From NCBI GenBank assembly GCA_035999365.1, contig DASYGT010000044.1:1-64000 (forward strand): DNA of 64,000 nt, written 5' to 3'. Both the position numbers and the translations under genes were made by a program. The DNA is from DASYGT01 sp035999365 (GTDB lineage Bacteria > Actinomycetota > Actinomycetes > Mycobacteriales > Jatrophihabitantaceae). Within the stretch, counting starts at the first letter, position 1; the number at the start of each line of letters is the position of its first letter. The notes below the pieces were generated by a model. That model was given only the letters and a program-made list of their open reading frames with translations. It ran no database searches and was not told where the DNA came from. Positions 17,321-26,754 of this stretch are shown here, piece by piece.

Positions 17321-18463
17321 CTACCTTCCGTCGGTGACGATGAGTTCGGTCTTCTGGAACTCCTTGACCGAGGAGTAGCCACACTTGCCCATGACCCGGC
17401 GCACTGCCCCGAAGAGGTTGCGTTCGCCAGACGGGTCAGCAGTCGGGCCGGAGATCAACTCCTCGAACGTCGGCCGGTCGCGATCCGGCAGCCGGTGGTC
17501 GACAACGGCGGCACGAGGCACGCGCGGATGCGCCGCCGTTGCATCCCAGTAGCGGCCGTCGCCGGGAGCCTCCTGCGCGAGCGCGAGCGCCTCGCCGAGC
17601 ATCACGGCGTCGGCTCCGCAGGCAAGGGCCTTCGCAATGTCGCCGGCGTTCGCGAGATCGCCGTACGCGATCAGGTGCACGTATCGGCCACCGGTCTCGT
17701 CGAGGTAGTCGCGCCGGGCGGCGGCGGCATCGATGAGCGCGGTGGCCATGGGGACGTCAATGCCCAGTGCGCTGTGCGTGGTGGATCCCAGGTGCGCGCC
17801 GTAACCGATGATGACTCCGGCCGCTCCGGTGCGCATCAAGTGCAGCGCCGTCTGGTAGTTCGTGACGCCGCCGACGAGCACGGGCACGTCGAGGTCGGCG
17901 ATGAACGTCTTCAGATTGAGCCCCAGCACTGCTCGGTCGGCGTCACGGCCGAGCGCCTCCGTGGCCACATGCTCGGCGGAGATCACGGTGCCTTGGATGA
18001 CGAGCAGGTCAACACCCTCGGCGAGCACGTGGGGTGCGAGCTCGGGCGTGTGCTGCGGTGAGAGGCGCACCGCGACGCGCACCCCGGAGCCGCGAAGTTC
18101 GGCGACTCGCCTGCGCAACAGTTCCGGCGACACGGGGGCCGCGAAGACGCGCTGCAGCGTCGCGTTGTCCGCGTCGAGCTTGGCGAGCTCGGCGGCCGGG
18201 TCTTCGTAACGCGTCCAGATGCCTTCACCGTCGAGGACGGCCAGGCCGCCGAGGCGTTCGATCTCCACGGCGGTGGTGGGCGAGACGATGGCGTCGGACG
18301 GCGCCGCGACGAGCGGCAGGCTGAACGTGTGGGCGTCGATCTGCCACGTCATCGACACCTGCGCCGAGCCGCGGGTGCGTCGCGTCGGCACGAGGGCGAT
18401 CTCGTCGAGGTGATACGCCCGGCGCGCGTGGCGTCCGAGACCGATCTCCACGGTTTGTGGCAT
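17321..18463 (-). CDS. guaB3: GuaB3 family IMP dehydrogenase-related protein
   Basis: 380 residues, one (alpha/beta)8 barrel without the CBS pair of true IMP dehydrogenase. Full-length resemblance to mycobacterial GuaB3, including RHARRAYHLDEIALVPTRRT, NLKTFIADLDVPVLVGGV, DETGGRYVHLIA and GADAVMLGEALA. The loop that holds the catalytic Cys in IMPDH reads GYGAHLGSTTHS here, so no Cys at that point; the family's role is debated (GMP reductase-like activity has been proposed). The ATG at 18463 follows CAGACT by 6 nt with no Shine-Dalgarno. First gene of a guaB3-fgd-fbiC transcript. Confidence 0.92.
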   Translation of the reverse strand: MPQTVEIGLGRHARRAYHLDEIALVPTRRTRGSAQVSMTWQIDAHTFSLPLVAAPSDAIVSPTTAVEIERLGGLAVLDGEGIWTRYEDPAAELAKLDADNATLQRVFAAPVSPELLRRRVAELRGSGVRVAVRLSPQHTPELAPHVLAEGVDLLVIQGTVISAEHVATEALGRDADRAVLGLNLKTFIADLDVPVLVGGVTNYQTALHLMRTGAAGVIIGYGAHLGSTTHSALGIDVPMATALIDAAAARRDYLDETGGRYVHLIAYGDLANAGDIAKALACGADAVMLGEALALAQEAPGDGRYWDATAAHPRVPRAAVVDHRLPDRDRPTFEELISGPTADPSGERNLFGAVRRVMGKCGYSSVKEFQKTELIVTDGR

Positions 18464-18469
18464 GCGAGG

Positions 18470-18475
18470 AGTCTG
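18470..18475 (-). promoter_or_regulatory. -10 box giving a leaderless guaB3-fgd-fbiC mRNA
   Basis: CAGACT on the minus strand, 6 nt before the GuaB3 ATG at 18463, which lacks a Shine-Dalgarno. Confidence 0.4.
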
Positions 18476-18517
18476 CCCCACCGGCGCGCCGGGACTGCCA
18501 CCCGGGCACCCGCTGGG

Positions 18518-20041
18518 TCAGCCGGTGGAGTAGTTCGGCGCCTCGACGGTCATCTGGATGTCGTGCGGGTGCGACTCCTTCAGCCCCGCAGCCGTAATAC
18601 GGATGAACCGGCCGCGTTCCTTCAACTCGGGAATGCTGTGCGCGCCGACGTAGAACATCGACTGGTGCAGGCCGCCAACGAGCTGGTGCGCGACCGCTGA
18701 CAGCGGACCCCGGTAGGGCACCTGCCCTTCGATACCTTCGGGGACGATCTTGTCGTCGGTAGGCACGTCGGCCTGGAAGTAGCGGTCCTTCGAGTACGAC
18801 ACCCTCCCCCGCGAGGCCATCGCGCCGAGCGAGCCCATGCCCCGGTAGCGCTTGAACTGCTTGCCGTTGACGAAGACCAGATCGCCGGGCGATTCGTCGC
18901 ATCCGGCGAGTAGCGAGCCGAGCATCACTGCGTCGGCGCCGGCGACGATCGCCTTGGCGATGTCGCCCGAGTACTGCAGCCCGCCGTCACCCACGACGGG
19001 AACACCGGCAGGGCCGCACGCGAGCGAGGCGTCGTAGATCGCGGTTATTTGCGGAACGCCGACTCCGGCCACGACCCGCGTGGTGCAGATGGACCCGGGC
19101 CCGACGCCGACCTTGACCCCGTCGGCACCTGCATCCACGAGCGCCTGGGCGCCGGCCCGCGTGGCGACATTGCCCGCGAGTACCTGGACATGGCGGGTGG
19201 CGCTGTCGCTCTTGAGCCGGCGGATCATGTCCAGCAGTAGTTGCGCCTGGCCGTTCGCGGTGTCGGGGACAACGACGTCGACGCCGGCGTCGACGAGTGC
19301 GGTCACCCGCTCCCATGCGTCGCCGTAGAAACCCACCGCCGCAGCGACGCGCAGGCGCCCCTCGCTGTCCTTCGTCGCGTGCGGGAACTGCTCGGACTTC
19401 ACAAAATCCTTGACGGTGATCAGGCCGCGCAACCTGCCCGAGGAATCGACGAGCGGCAATTTCTCGACCTTGTGCTTGGCCAGCAGTGCCGCCGCGTCAT
19501 CACGGCTGATGCCGACCGGCGCGGTGACCAGCGGCATCGCCGTCATGACCTCACGCACGATCCGCCTGGGGAATTCGCCCGGAGGGACGAACCGCAGGTC
19601 CCGATTGGTGATGATGCCGACCAGCACGCGATCGGCGTCGACGACCGGCAGCCCGGAGATGCGGTACTTGCCGCACAAAGCGTCGACGTCGGCGAGCGTC
19701 GCCTCGGGTCGAACGGTGACCGGATCGCTCACCATCCCCGACTCGGACCGCTTGACCAGATCGACCTGACCGGCCTGCTCGTCGATCGACAGGTTGCGAT
19801 GCAGCACCCCGATGCCACCGTTGCGGGCCATCGCGATCGCCATGCGTGCCTCGGTGACCGTGTCCATCGCGGCCGACACGAGTGGCACCCGGACCGAAAC
19901 CTCGCGAGTCAGCCGCGAAGTGGTGTCGACCTCGGACGGAATCACGTCCGTTTCGCCCGGGAGCAGCAGAACGTCGTCGAAGGTCAGGCCGAGGGCAGCG
20001 AACTTGTCAGGAAGGCCGTCGGGAGTGAGCTGTTCGGTCAA
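18518..20041 (-). CDS. guaB: IMP dehydrogenase
   Basis: Oxidises IMP to XMP with NAD, the committed step to GMP. 507 residues: barrel start LTFDDVLLLPGE, two CBS domains (about 110-225) inserted in the barrel, catalytic Cys in GPGSICTTRVVAGVG, and the flap region following GMGSLGAM. The start codon is TTG at 20041; GAGGAG seven bases upstream supports it. It lies 36 bp before guaB3. Divergent from an ABC exporter operon. Confidence 0.97.
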   Translation of the reverse strand: MTEQLTPDGLPDKFAALGLTFDDVLLLPGETDVIPSEVDTTSRLTREVSVRVPLVSAAMDTVTEARMAIAMARNGGIGVLHRNLSIDEQAGQVDLVKRSESGMVSDPVTVRPEATLADVDALCGKYRISGLPVVDADRVLVGIITNRDLRFVPPGEFPRRIVREVMTAMPLVTAPVGISRDDAAALLAKHKVEKLPLVDSSGRLRGLITVKDFVKSEQFPHATKDSEGRLRVAAAVGFYGDAWERVTALVDAGVDVVVPDTANGQAQLLLDMIRRLKSDSATRHVQVLAGNVATRAGAQALVDAGADGVKVGVGPGSICTTRVVAGVGVPQITAIYDASLACGPAGVPVVGDGGLQYSGDIAKAIVAGADAVMLGSLLAGCDESPGDLVFVNGKQFKRYRGMGSLGAMASRGRVSYSKDRYFQADVPTDDKIVPEGIEGQVPYRGPLSAVAHQLVGGLHQSMFYVGAHSIPELKERGRFIRITAAGLKESHPHDIQMTVEAPNYSTG

Positions 20042-20114
20042 CGGAGAACTCCTCAGGGCGCCGAGACCTCATCCTACCGATGCCCTGGCGGAGGCAGAGC
20101 CACCGCTGAGGCGC

Positions 20115-20134
20115 CCCTAGGACAAATGTCAGGG
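20115..20134. promoter_or_regulatory. Dyad operator before the ABC exporter
   Basis: The core GACAAATGTC (20121-20130) is a perfect gaca/tgtc dyad, flanked by CCCT (20115-20118) and AGGG (20131-20134). It is centred about 65 bp before the ABC gene start and carries a TCAGGG like those upstream of the PspC gene. Dyads of this form are bound by NarL/DesR-type response regulators; the binder here is not known. Confidence 0.45.
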
Positions 20135-20178
20135 TCGTTTGGGGGGTTAACCCAATGGCGGCGTGCACCCGCGCCCGA

Positions 20179-20184
20179 CACGCT
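20179..20184 (+). promoter_or_regulatory. Candidate -10 box of the ABC exporter operon
   Basis: CACGCT, 6 nt before the ATG at 20191, which has no Shine-Dalgarno. Weak hexamer supported by spacing only. Confidence 0.3.
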
Positions 20185-20190
20185 GTAGCC

Positions 20191-20952
20191 ATGACCGAGG
20201 TACACACCCTTCCCCCAGACGTCACATCGATCGTCGCCGCGCGTGCCGCGGCCGTGACGAAGCTCTATGGTTCCGGCGACACGGCCGTCCGAGCCCTCGA
20301 CCAGGTCAGCGTCGAACTGGTCAGGGGTGAGTTCACCGCGATCATGGGTCCGTCGGGTTCGGGCAAATCGACCTTGATGCACTGTCTGGCCGGACTCGAC
20401 ACCGTCACGTCCGGCAACGTCTACATCGGCGATGTCGATCTCTCTGGCCTCTCGGACAAGAAGATGACGGCGTTGCGCCGCGACCGGATCGGTTTCGTCT
20501 TCCAGTCCTTCAACCTCGTGCCGACGCTGACTGCCCTCGAGAACATCACCCTGCCGATCGCGATCGCCGGCCGCGCACCCCAACAGCCATGGCTCGACAT
20601 CGTCATCGACACGCTCGGCCTGCGCGATCGCCTTGGCCACCGCCCGTCTGAACTCTCCGGTGGCCAACAGCAGCGCGTGGCTGTCGGCAGGGCGCTCGCC
20701 AGCCGTCCAGAGATCATTTTCGGCGACGAGCCGACGGGGAATCTCGACTCGCGCTCGAGCGGCGAGGTGATGGGGATCCTTCGCCGGTCTGTCGACGATC
20801 TCGGTCAGACTGTCGTGATCGTCACGCACGACGCCCGTGCGGCCAGCTACTCCGACCGGGTGCTCTTCCTCGCGGACGGACGCATCGTCGACGAACTGCG
20901 CGGACCCACCGCCGACGCGGTTCTCGACCGCATGAAGAACCTCGAAGGCTGA
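20191..20952 (+). CDS. ABC exporter ATP-binding protein (MacB/LolD-like)
   Basis: 253-residue ATPase. Walker A GPSGSGKST is near residue 58, Q-loop FQSFNLVPTLTALEN, signature LSGGQQQRVAVGRAL, Walker B IIFGDEPTGNLDSRSS, and switch His in VTHDARAA. This is the type VII/MacB-family ATPase that powers FtsX-fold permeases, and such a permease follows 6 bp downstream. Substrate not evident; family members move peptides, lipoproteins or confer antimicrobial peptide resistance. An in-frame ATG 12 codons upstream exists, but the -10 spacing favours 20191. Confidence 0.93.
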   Translation: MTEVHTLPPDVTSIVAARAAAVTKLYGSGDTAVRALDQVSVELVRGEFTAIMGPSGSGKSTLMHCLAGLDTVTSGNVYIGDVDLSGLSDKKMTALRRDRIGFVFQSFNLVPTLTALENITLPIAIAGRAPQQPWLDIVIDTLGLRDRLGHRPSELSGGQQQRVAVGRALASRPEIIFGDEPTGNLDSRSSGEVMGILRRSVDDLGQTVVIVTHDARAASYSDRVLFLADGRIVDELRGPTADAVLDRMKNLEG

Positions 20953-20958
20953 TCGACG

Positions 20959-23496
20959 ATGACCCGCAACCCGATGCGCACGGTCTCGGTGCGCAATCTC
21001 CAGGCGCACAAGGTGCGATTGCTGCTCACCGTCGTATCGGTGCTCCTCGGCACCGCGTTCGTGGCCGGATCGTTCATCTTCACCGACACGCTCTCGCACT
21101 CGTTCACGAAGATCTTCGACAACGCCGACAAGGGCATCGACGCTCGCGTTCAGGCGCAGAAGAGCTACCAACCCGGCGTCGCGTTGAGTGTCGTCGACAG
21201 GATCAAGACAGTTCCGGGCGTGCGCGTCGTCCAGCCCGTCGCCGACCAACCGATCGTGTTGATCGACAAGTTCGGCAAGAAGGTCCAGACCGGTGGTGCA
21301 CCGAGCCAGGCGGGCATCTGGACCTCGCCGCGAGACTCGGTTCGCCCCGCTGACGGATTCGTCTCGGGGCACGCGCCGGTGGCGCCGGGCGACGTCGTGA
21401 TCAACAACGCAGCCGCCGAGAAGGCGCATCTGACGACCGGCGATCACACCAAGGTCATCCTGCCGAACGCAGGCGCGCTGAACGTGACGATCTCGGGCGT
21501 CTACCGCATCAGCACCGAGACGGGCGGCTACATCGGGGTCCTGTTCAGCGAACCGCGAGCCTTGCAGCTACTCACCGACGGCACTCACCTCTCCGCCGTC
21601 GACATCGCCGGTGACGGCACCGTGTCGGAGAAAGCCCTCGCGGCCCGCATCGCCGCGGTAGTGCCTTCGGATCTCAAGGTTCAGACGGGAGATCAGGTAC
21701 GCAAGGACGACCAGAGCAGCATCCGCACCGCCCTGTCGTTCGTGACGATCTTCCTGCTCGCATTCGGCGTCATCGCGCTCATCGTCGGCACCTTCATCAT
21801 CTACAACACGTTCTCGATGATCGTCGCTCAGCGGCTTCGAGAACTAGCGCTTCTGCGCGCTATCGGCGCCGATCGCAAGCAGGTGCGCCGGTCGGTCGTG
21901 CTTGAAGCAGGGATCATCGGCGCGATCGGCAGCGTGCTCGGCCTGGCGGGCGGAGTCGGCCTGGCCTACGGCCTGCACGCCCTTCTCGATGCCCTGAAGC
22001 TCGGGTTGCCTTCGGGTGGGCTGATCCTCTCCGTGCGCACGGTTGTCGTCGCGATCCTGCTGGGCACGGGCGTGACTCTGCTGTCGGCCTACGCACCTGC
22101 CCGCCGGGCCGCGAAGATCCCGCCCGTCGCGGCCATGCGCGAGGAGTTCTCGTCGCCTGGGGTGGCGACGCTGCGGCGCCGTACGGCCCTCGGCCTCGTC
22201 GTTACGGCGCTCGGCGCACTCGCCACGCTCGCCGGCGCGCTGTCCTCGTCCGGGGGAGGCGGCGCCACCCTGATCGGGCTCGGCCTCTTAGGTGTCGCGG
22301 CGGGAGTCATGCTGCTGTCGCCGTTGCTGGCGCAGTGGGTGATCACGCCGCTCGGCAAGCTCATCGGCCGGCCCTTCGGCACGGTCGGTGAGCTCGCCCG
22401 CACCAACGCAGTCCGCAATCCGCGGCGCACTGCGGCGACCTCCTTCGCCCTGACACTCGGATTGCTGCTCGTCAGCGGTGTCGCGGTGATCGGCGCCTCG
22501 ATGAAGTCCAGTATCGGCGCGCTCTTCGACAACAACGTGACGGCCGACTACATCTTGACGACGTCGGTCGATGTCGGAGTCCCGATCGGTGCCGGAGCCG
22601 CGGCCGCCCGGTCACCCGGAGTCGCCACGCTTACCCAGCTGCACGACCTTCCCGTGCAGCTCGACGGCACGCGCACTCAGCACGGCACGGCGGTCGACGG
22701 CCCCCTCAAGCCGGTCTTCCGGGTCAGGGTCGTGCGCGGCACCGGGCAACCTGCCATCGGAGCGATGATCGTTTCCGTCAAGACGAGTGAGCGCCCCGGG
22801 TGGGGAATGGGGACAACGCACGCGTTGTCGACGCACAACGGCGTCACCGTCTCGGAGAAGGTCGCGGGGGTCTACGAGAACAACAACCTGCTCGGCCCGT
22901 GGCTGGTGACCGGCGACGTGTACCGCACACTCGTGCCGAGGAATGAGTGGTCCGACATCGTGGGGTTGGTCAAGGCGTCACCCGGGATGAGCCTGCCGAC
23001 GTTGCGGCACAACCTCGAGAAAGCAACGGATCCGTACTACATCGTCAACGTGCAGAACCGTGACGAATTCAAGGGATCACTCGCATCGCAGGTCAATGGA
23101 CTGCTCGGACTGCTGTACGGCCTGCTCGGGCTCGCGATCGTGATCGCGATTCTCGGCATCGTGAATACGTTGGCGCTGTCTGTGGTCGAGCGTCGCCGCG
23201 AGATCGGCATGCTGCGCGCGGTCGGTATGCAGCGCAAGCAGGTGCGCCGCACGATCTACGTCGAGTCGCTGCTCATCGCTGTGTTCGGTGCAGTTCTCGG
23301 TCTGATCCTGGGCCTGAGCTACGGCTCGCTGTTCACGCGCACGTTGCATGGTCAGGGGCTCGACAAGCTCAGCGTCCCGTTCGGTCAAGCGGCCGCATTC
23401 CTCGTCGTGGCCGGAGTCGTCGGGGTCCTCGCCGCCCTGTGGCCGGGCGTCCGTGCGGCGCGAACGCCGCCTCTGGAGGCCATCAGCTCAAGTTGA
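20959..23496 (+). CDS. FtsX-type ABC permease, two FtsX domains
   Basis: 845 residues. An N-terminal helix (about 18-40) leads into a large extracellular periplasmic-core domain (about 41-250); then an FtsX block of three helices (about 255-400) with RELALLRAIGADRKQVRRSV, two central helices, a second extracellular domain (about 515-705) and a second FtsX block (about 710-840) with RREIGMLRAVGMQRKQVRRTI. This duplicated architecture is typical of actinobacterial exporters acting with a LolD/MacB-like ATPase. Paired with the upstream ATPase; likely one operon under the dyad operator. Confidence 0.92.
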   Translation: MTRNPMRTVSVRNLQAHKVRLLLTVVSVLLGTAFVAGSFIFTDTLSHSFTKIFDNADKGIDARVQAQKSYQPGVALSVVDRIKTVPGVRVVQPVADQPIVLIDKFGKKVQTGGAPSQAGIWTSPRDSVRPADGFVSGHAPVAPGDVVINNAAAEKAHLTTGDHTKVILPNAGALNVTISGVYRISTETGGYIGVLFSEPRALQLLTDGTHLSAVDIAGDGTVSEKALAARIAAVVPSDLKVQTGDQVRKDDQSSIRTALSFVTIFLLAFGVIALIVGTFIIYNTFSMIVAQRLRELALLRAIGADRKQVRRSVVLEAGIIGAIGSVLGLAGGVGLAYGLHALLDALKLGLPSGGLILSVRTVVVAILLGTGVTLLSAYAPARRAAKIPPVAAMREEFSSPGVATLRRRTALGLVVTALGALATLAGALSSSGGGGATLIGLGLLGVAAGVMLLSPLLAQWVITPLGKLIGRPFGTVGELARTNAVRNPRRTAATSFALTLGLLLVSGVAVIGASMKSSIGALFDNNVTADYILTTSVDVGVPIGAGAAAARSPGVATLTQLHDLPVQLDGTRTQHGTAVDGPLKPVFRVRVVRGTGQPAIGAMIVSVKTSERPGWGMGTTHALSTHNGVTVSEKVAGVYENNNLLGPWLVTGDVYRTLVPRNEWSDIVGLVKASPGMSLPTLRHNLEKATDPYYIVNVQNRDEFKGSLASQVNGLLGLLYGLLGLAIVIAILGIVNTLALSVVERRREIGMLRAVGMQRKQVRRTIYVESLLIAVFGAVLGLILGLSYGSLFTRTLHGQGLDKLSVPFGQAAAFLVVAGVVGVLAALWPGVRAARTPPLEAISSS

Positions 23497-23533
23497 TCAT
23501 GGTTTCAGTTGGCGGTGCGGTGGGAATCCGCCT

Positions 23534-23539
23534 TACCGT
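23534..23539 (+). promoter_or_regulatory. -10 box of the mini-ORF/DUF5319 transcript
   Basis: TACCGT, a perfect TAnnnT, ends 6 nt before the GTG of an 8-codon ORF. TTGGCG at 23509-23514 could be the -35 with a 19-bp spacer. Confidence 0.45.
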
Positions 23540-23545
23540 GGAGCC

Positions 23546-23572
23546 GTGACGACAAGCGTGGTGCTGCGGTGA
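23546..23572 (+). CDS. Leaderless 8-codon ORF coupled to DUF5319
   Basis: GTG then seven codons then TGA encodes MTTSVVLR. The GTG is 6 nt after TACCGT, and the stop shares the four bases GTGA with the start of the DUF5319 gene, which itself has no Shine-Dalgarno. A ribosome starting on the leaderless mini-ORF could re-initiate at the overlapping start. Purely from sequence arrangement; no evidence that the peptide has a function. Confidence 0.45.
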   Translation: MTTSVVLR

Positions 23573-23949
23573 ACCTCGAGGACGGCCCGCTCGATCCGTT
23601 TCTGGACGATCCGAGCGACCCGGCCGCGCTGCTGGACGACGCCGAGCCCGCCACCCCCTTGAGCGACGACGAACGGGCCGACGTCATGGCTGACCTCGCC
23701 GAACTGCGGGAGTTCCGTCGTGCACTGGCCCCGCAGGGGGTCGCCGGAATCAACGTCGAGTGTGCCGATTGCGGCGAACAGCACTTCTTCGGCTGGGACC
23801 TGATGGCCGCCAATCTGAAGGCGTTGCTCGGCGAAGGGCGCACCCACGTGCACGAGCCCGCCTACTCCCCCGATCAGGACGCCTACGTCAGCTGGGACTA
23901 CGCGCGCGGCTACACAGACGCAATGAACGCCGTCACCAAACGGCACTGA
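23569..23949 (+). CDS. DUF5319 protein
   Basis: 126 residues, acidic, cytosolic. It matches the conserved actinobacterial protein found beside guaB in mycobacteria (Rv3412 type): DPFLDDPSDPAALLDDAEP near the N-terminus, ERADVMADLAELREFR, then a CxxC (Cys65, Cys68 in ECADCGEQHFFGWD) and the C-terminal signature HEPAYSPDQDAYVSWDYARGYTDAM. The single CxxC with nearby His might bind metal. Function unknown. Start taken at GTG 23569, overlapping the 8-codon ORF. Confidence 0.85.
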   Translation: MNLEDGPLDPFLDDPSDPAALLDDAEPATPLSDDERADVMADLAELREFRRALAPQGVAGINVECADCGEQHFFGWDLMAANLKALLGEGRTHVHEPAYSPDQDAYVSWDYARGYTDAMNAVTKRH

Positions 23950-24120
23950 GACGGGCAACAGCACACCCGGACCTCACATGCGCTGGTTCAGATTGCCCGG
24001 AATCGGCCCGATTTTTCGACCTGAGACCGCGCGCGGCGTCACCTTTGTGCGTGTCGCTCTTTGGAATAGCAAAGGCCGCTTCGGGGTGAGCGGTCCTGCA
24101 TGATTCCGGAGGGCAGAGGA

Positions 24121-24402
24121 ATGGCCGAGGTCCGACGGCTACCCGTCCCGCGACAGGGCGACTGGGACTGGCAGATGAGCGCCGCGTGCCGCGGCGTGGA
24201 TACCGCGACCTTCTATCACCCGGAAAACGAGCGCGGCCCGTCGCGGGTCCGGCGCGAGATGGCCGCCAAGGCCGTCTGCAAGGGCTGCCCAGTGATCGAG
24301 AACTGCCTGCGGTGGGCGATCACCGCCCGCGAGCCTTACGGCGTGTGGGGTGGGCTGTCGGCCGAAGAGCGCGAGGGCCTGACTGTCCGACGACCCGCCT
24401 GA
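24121..24402 (+). CDS. WhiB-family iron-sulfur transcription factor (WhiB3/WhiD-like)
   Basis: 93 residues. The four cluster ligands are Cys23, Cys53, Cys56 and Cys62 (AAC, then CKGC and NC), giving the CxnCxxCxxxxxC pattern, and the beta-turn GVWGG (74-78) follows, which contacts region 4 of the primary sigma factor. The position between guaB/DUF5319 and groEL matches whiB3 of mycobacteria and whiD of Streptomyces, so I suggest that subclass. The ATG at 24121 has GGAGGG about eight bases upstream. Redox- or NO-responsive developmental regulator by family. Confidence 0.93.
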   Translation: MAEVRRLPVPRQGDWDWQMSAACRGVDTATFYHPENERGPSRVRREMAAKAVCKGCPVIENCLRWAITAREPYGVWGGLSAEEREGLTVRRPA

Positions 24403-24440
24403 ACCGCATAGACCCTGAACCGCACAACCCCTGAACCGCA
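24400..24440. repeat. Three short direct repeats after the WhiB gene
   Basis: CTGAACCGCA occurs at 24400-24409, 24415-24424 and 24431-24440, a 15-16 bp period. The first copy contains the WhiB stop codon. Looks like a small tandem duplication of the gene end; no function seen. Confidence 0.7.
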
Positions 24441-24453
24441 TAGCCACAGACGC

Positions 24454-24489
24454 GCAACGCCCCGTGACATCGACGTCACGGGGCGTTGC
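24454..24489. terminator. Terminator between convergent WhiB and groEL genes
   Basis: A perfect 15-bp inverted repeat, GCAACGCCCCGTGAC (24454-24468) with its complement at 24475-24489, and a 6-nt loop. It lies between the ends of the two convergent genes and can stop both. Confidence 0.88.
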
Positions 24490-24508
24490 TGCGTTCTGAC
24501 GCGTTGCC

Positions 24509-26155
<1,647 letters not shown>

Positions 26156-26188
26156 GGTGTTTCCTTCCTGGAAGCTGCGTGCATACAA

Positions 26189-26228
26189 CGACGAACGCCC
26201 CGGCTGCGAGCAGCTCGGGGCGTCGTCG
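26189..26228 (-). other. Intercistronic hairpin between groES and groEL
   Basis: CGACGA-A-CGCCCCG pairs with CGGGGCG-TCGTCG (26189-26202 with 26216-26228), one bulged base, with further pairing possible inside. It occupies most of the 79-bp gap and could be a partial terminator or an mRNA processing/stability element that sets the groES:groEL ratio. Strong stem, role inferred. Confidence 0.6.
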
Positions 26229-26234
26229 GCGGTG

Positions 26235-26540
26235 CTACTTCTCGATAACGGCGAGGACGTCGCGCGCCGAAAGGACGAGGTATTCCTCGCCGGCGTACTT
26301 GACCTCGGTGCCGCCGTACTTGCTGTAGAGGACGACGTCGCCGACAGCGACATCGATCGGGACGCGGTTGCCGTTGTCGTCGACCCGGCCCGGCCCCACA
26401 GCGAGGACAGTGCCCTCCTGTGGCTTCTCCTTGGCGGTGTCGGGAATGACGATTCCGGACGCGGTCGTGGTCTCGGCTTCGTTCGCCTGCACCACTATGC
26501 GGTCCTCGAGTGGCTTGATGCTGACCTTGGTGGCGGTCAC
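26235..26540 (-). CDS. groES: Co-chaperonin GroES
   Basis: 10-kDa co-chaperonin, 101 residues, normal length. Conserved KPLEDRIVVQ at the start, a mobile loop ETTTASGIVIPDTAKEKPQ (about residues 22-40), VGPGR and GDVVLYSKYGGTEVKYAGEEYLVL at the end. GGGGAGA lies six bases before the GTG start. It precedes groEL by 79 bp under a shared CIRCE-controlled promoter. Confidence 0.98.
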   Translation of the reverse strand: MTATKVSIKPLEDRIVVQANEAETTTASGIVIPDTAKEKPQEGTVLAVGPGRVDDNGNRVPIDVAVGDVVLYSKYGGTEVKYAGEEYLVLSARDVLAVIEK

Positions 26541-26649
26541 GGTGGATCTCCCCTTCTCGGGTGTGTCAGGTTGCTGTGCGAGTCACTGTGAGACTCTGCG
26601 AGTCTCTGCGGGCCTCAGTTGCCGTCGCGGGTGTCAACCGGGGACCTGA

Positions 26650-26676
26650 TTGGCACTCTAACGCGGCGAGTGCCAA
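26650..26676. promoter_or_regulatory. CIRCE element (HrcA operator)
   Basis: TTGGCACTC-N9-GAGTGCCAA, a perfect 9-bp inverted repeat and one symmetric change from the TTAGCACTC-N9-GAGTGCTAA consensus. It overlaps the -10 and spacer of the groES promoter, so HrcA binding would block heat-shock transcription. HrcA itself is not in this window. Confidence 0.92.
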
Positions 26677-26683
26677 CTCTCAA
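26655..26683 (-). promoter_or_regulatory. groES-groEL promoter
   Basis: On the minus strand TTGAGA (26683-26678), a 17-bp spacer, then TAGAGT (26660-26655). Both hexamers and the spacer fit a housekeeping-sigma promoter, and CIRCE covers the -10. Confidence 0.75.
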
Positions 26684-26693
26684 ACACCGGGGT

Positions 26694-26725
26694 CCCCGTC
26701 GAATCGCGCCAGCGATTCGGTGGGG
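26694..26725. terminator. Terminator hairpin after the beta-propeller gene
   Basis: CCCCGTCGAATCG (26694-26706) pairs with CGATTCGGTGGGG (26713-26725), 13 bp including two G-U pairs, with a 6-nt loop. It is also flanked by two copies of ACCGGGGTCCCCG (26686-26698 and 26733-26745). Separates the propeller gene from the groES promoter. Confidence 0.65.
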
Positions 26726-26754
26726 TGGAAATACCGGGGTCCCCGACTGAGGGA

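Noticed and set aside
24400..24440. Short repeats considered as a CRISPR array
   Set aside because: Only 10-bp repeats with 5-6 bp between them and no cas genes; a simple tandem duplication.
26156..26353. Upstream extension of GroEL
   Set aside because: It would run through the groES-groEL gap and into groES; AGGAAGGA before the ATG at 26155 and the MAKILSFDEDAR start settle it.
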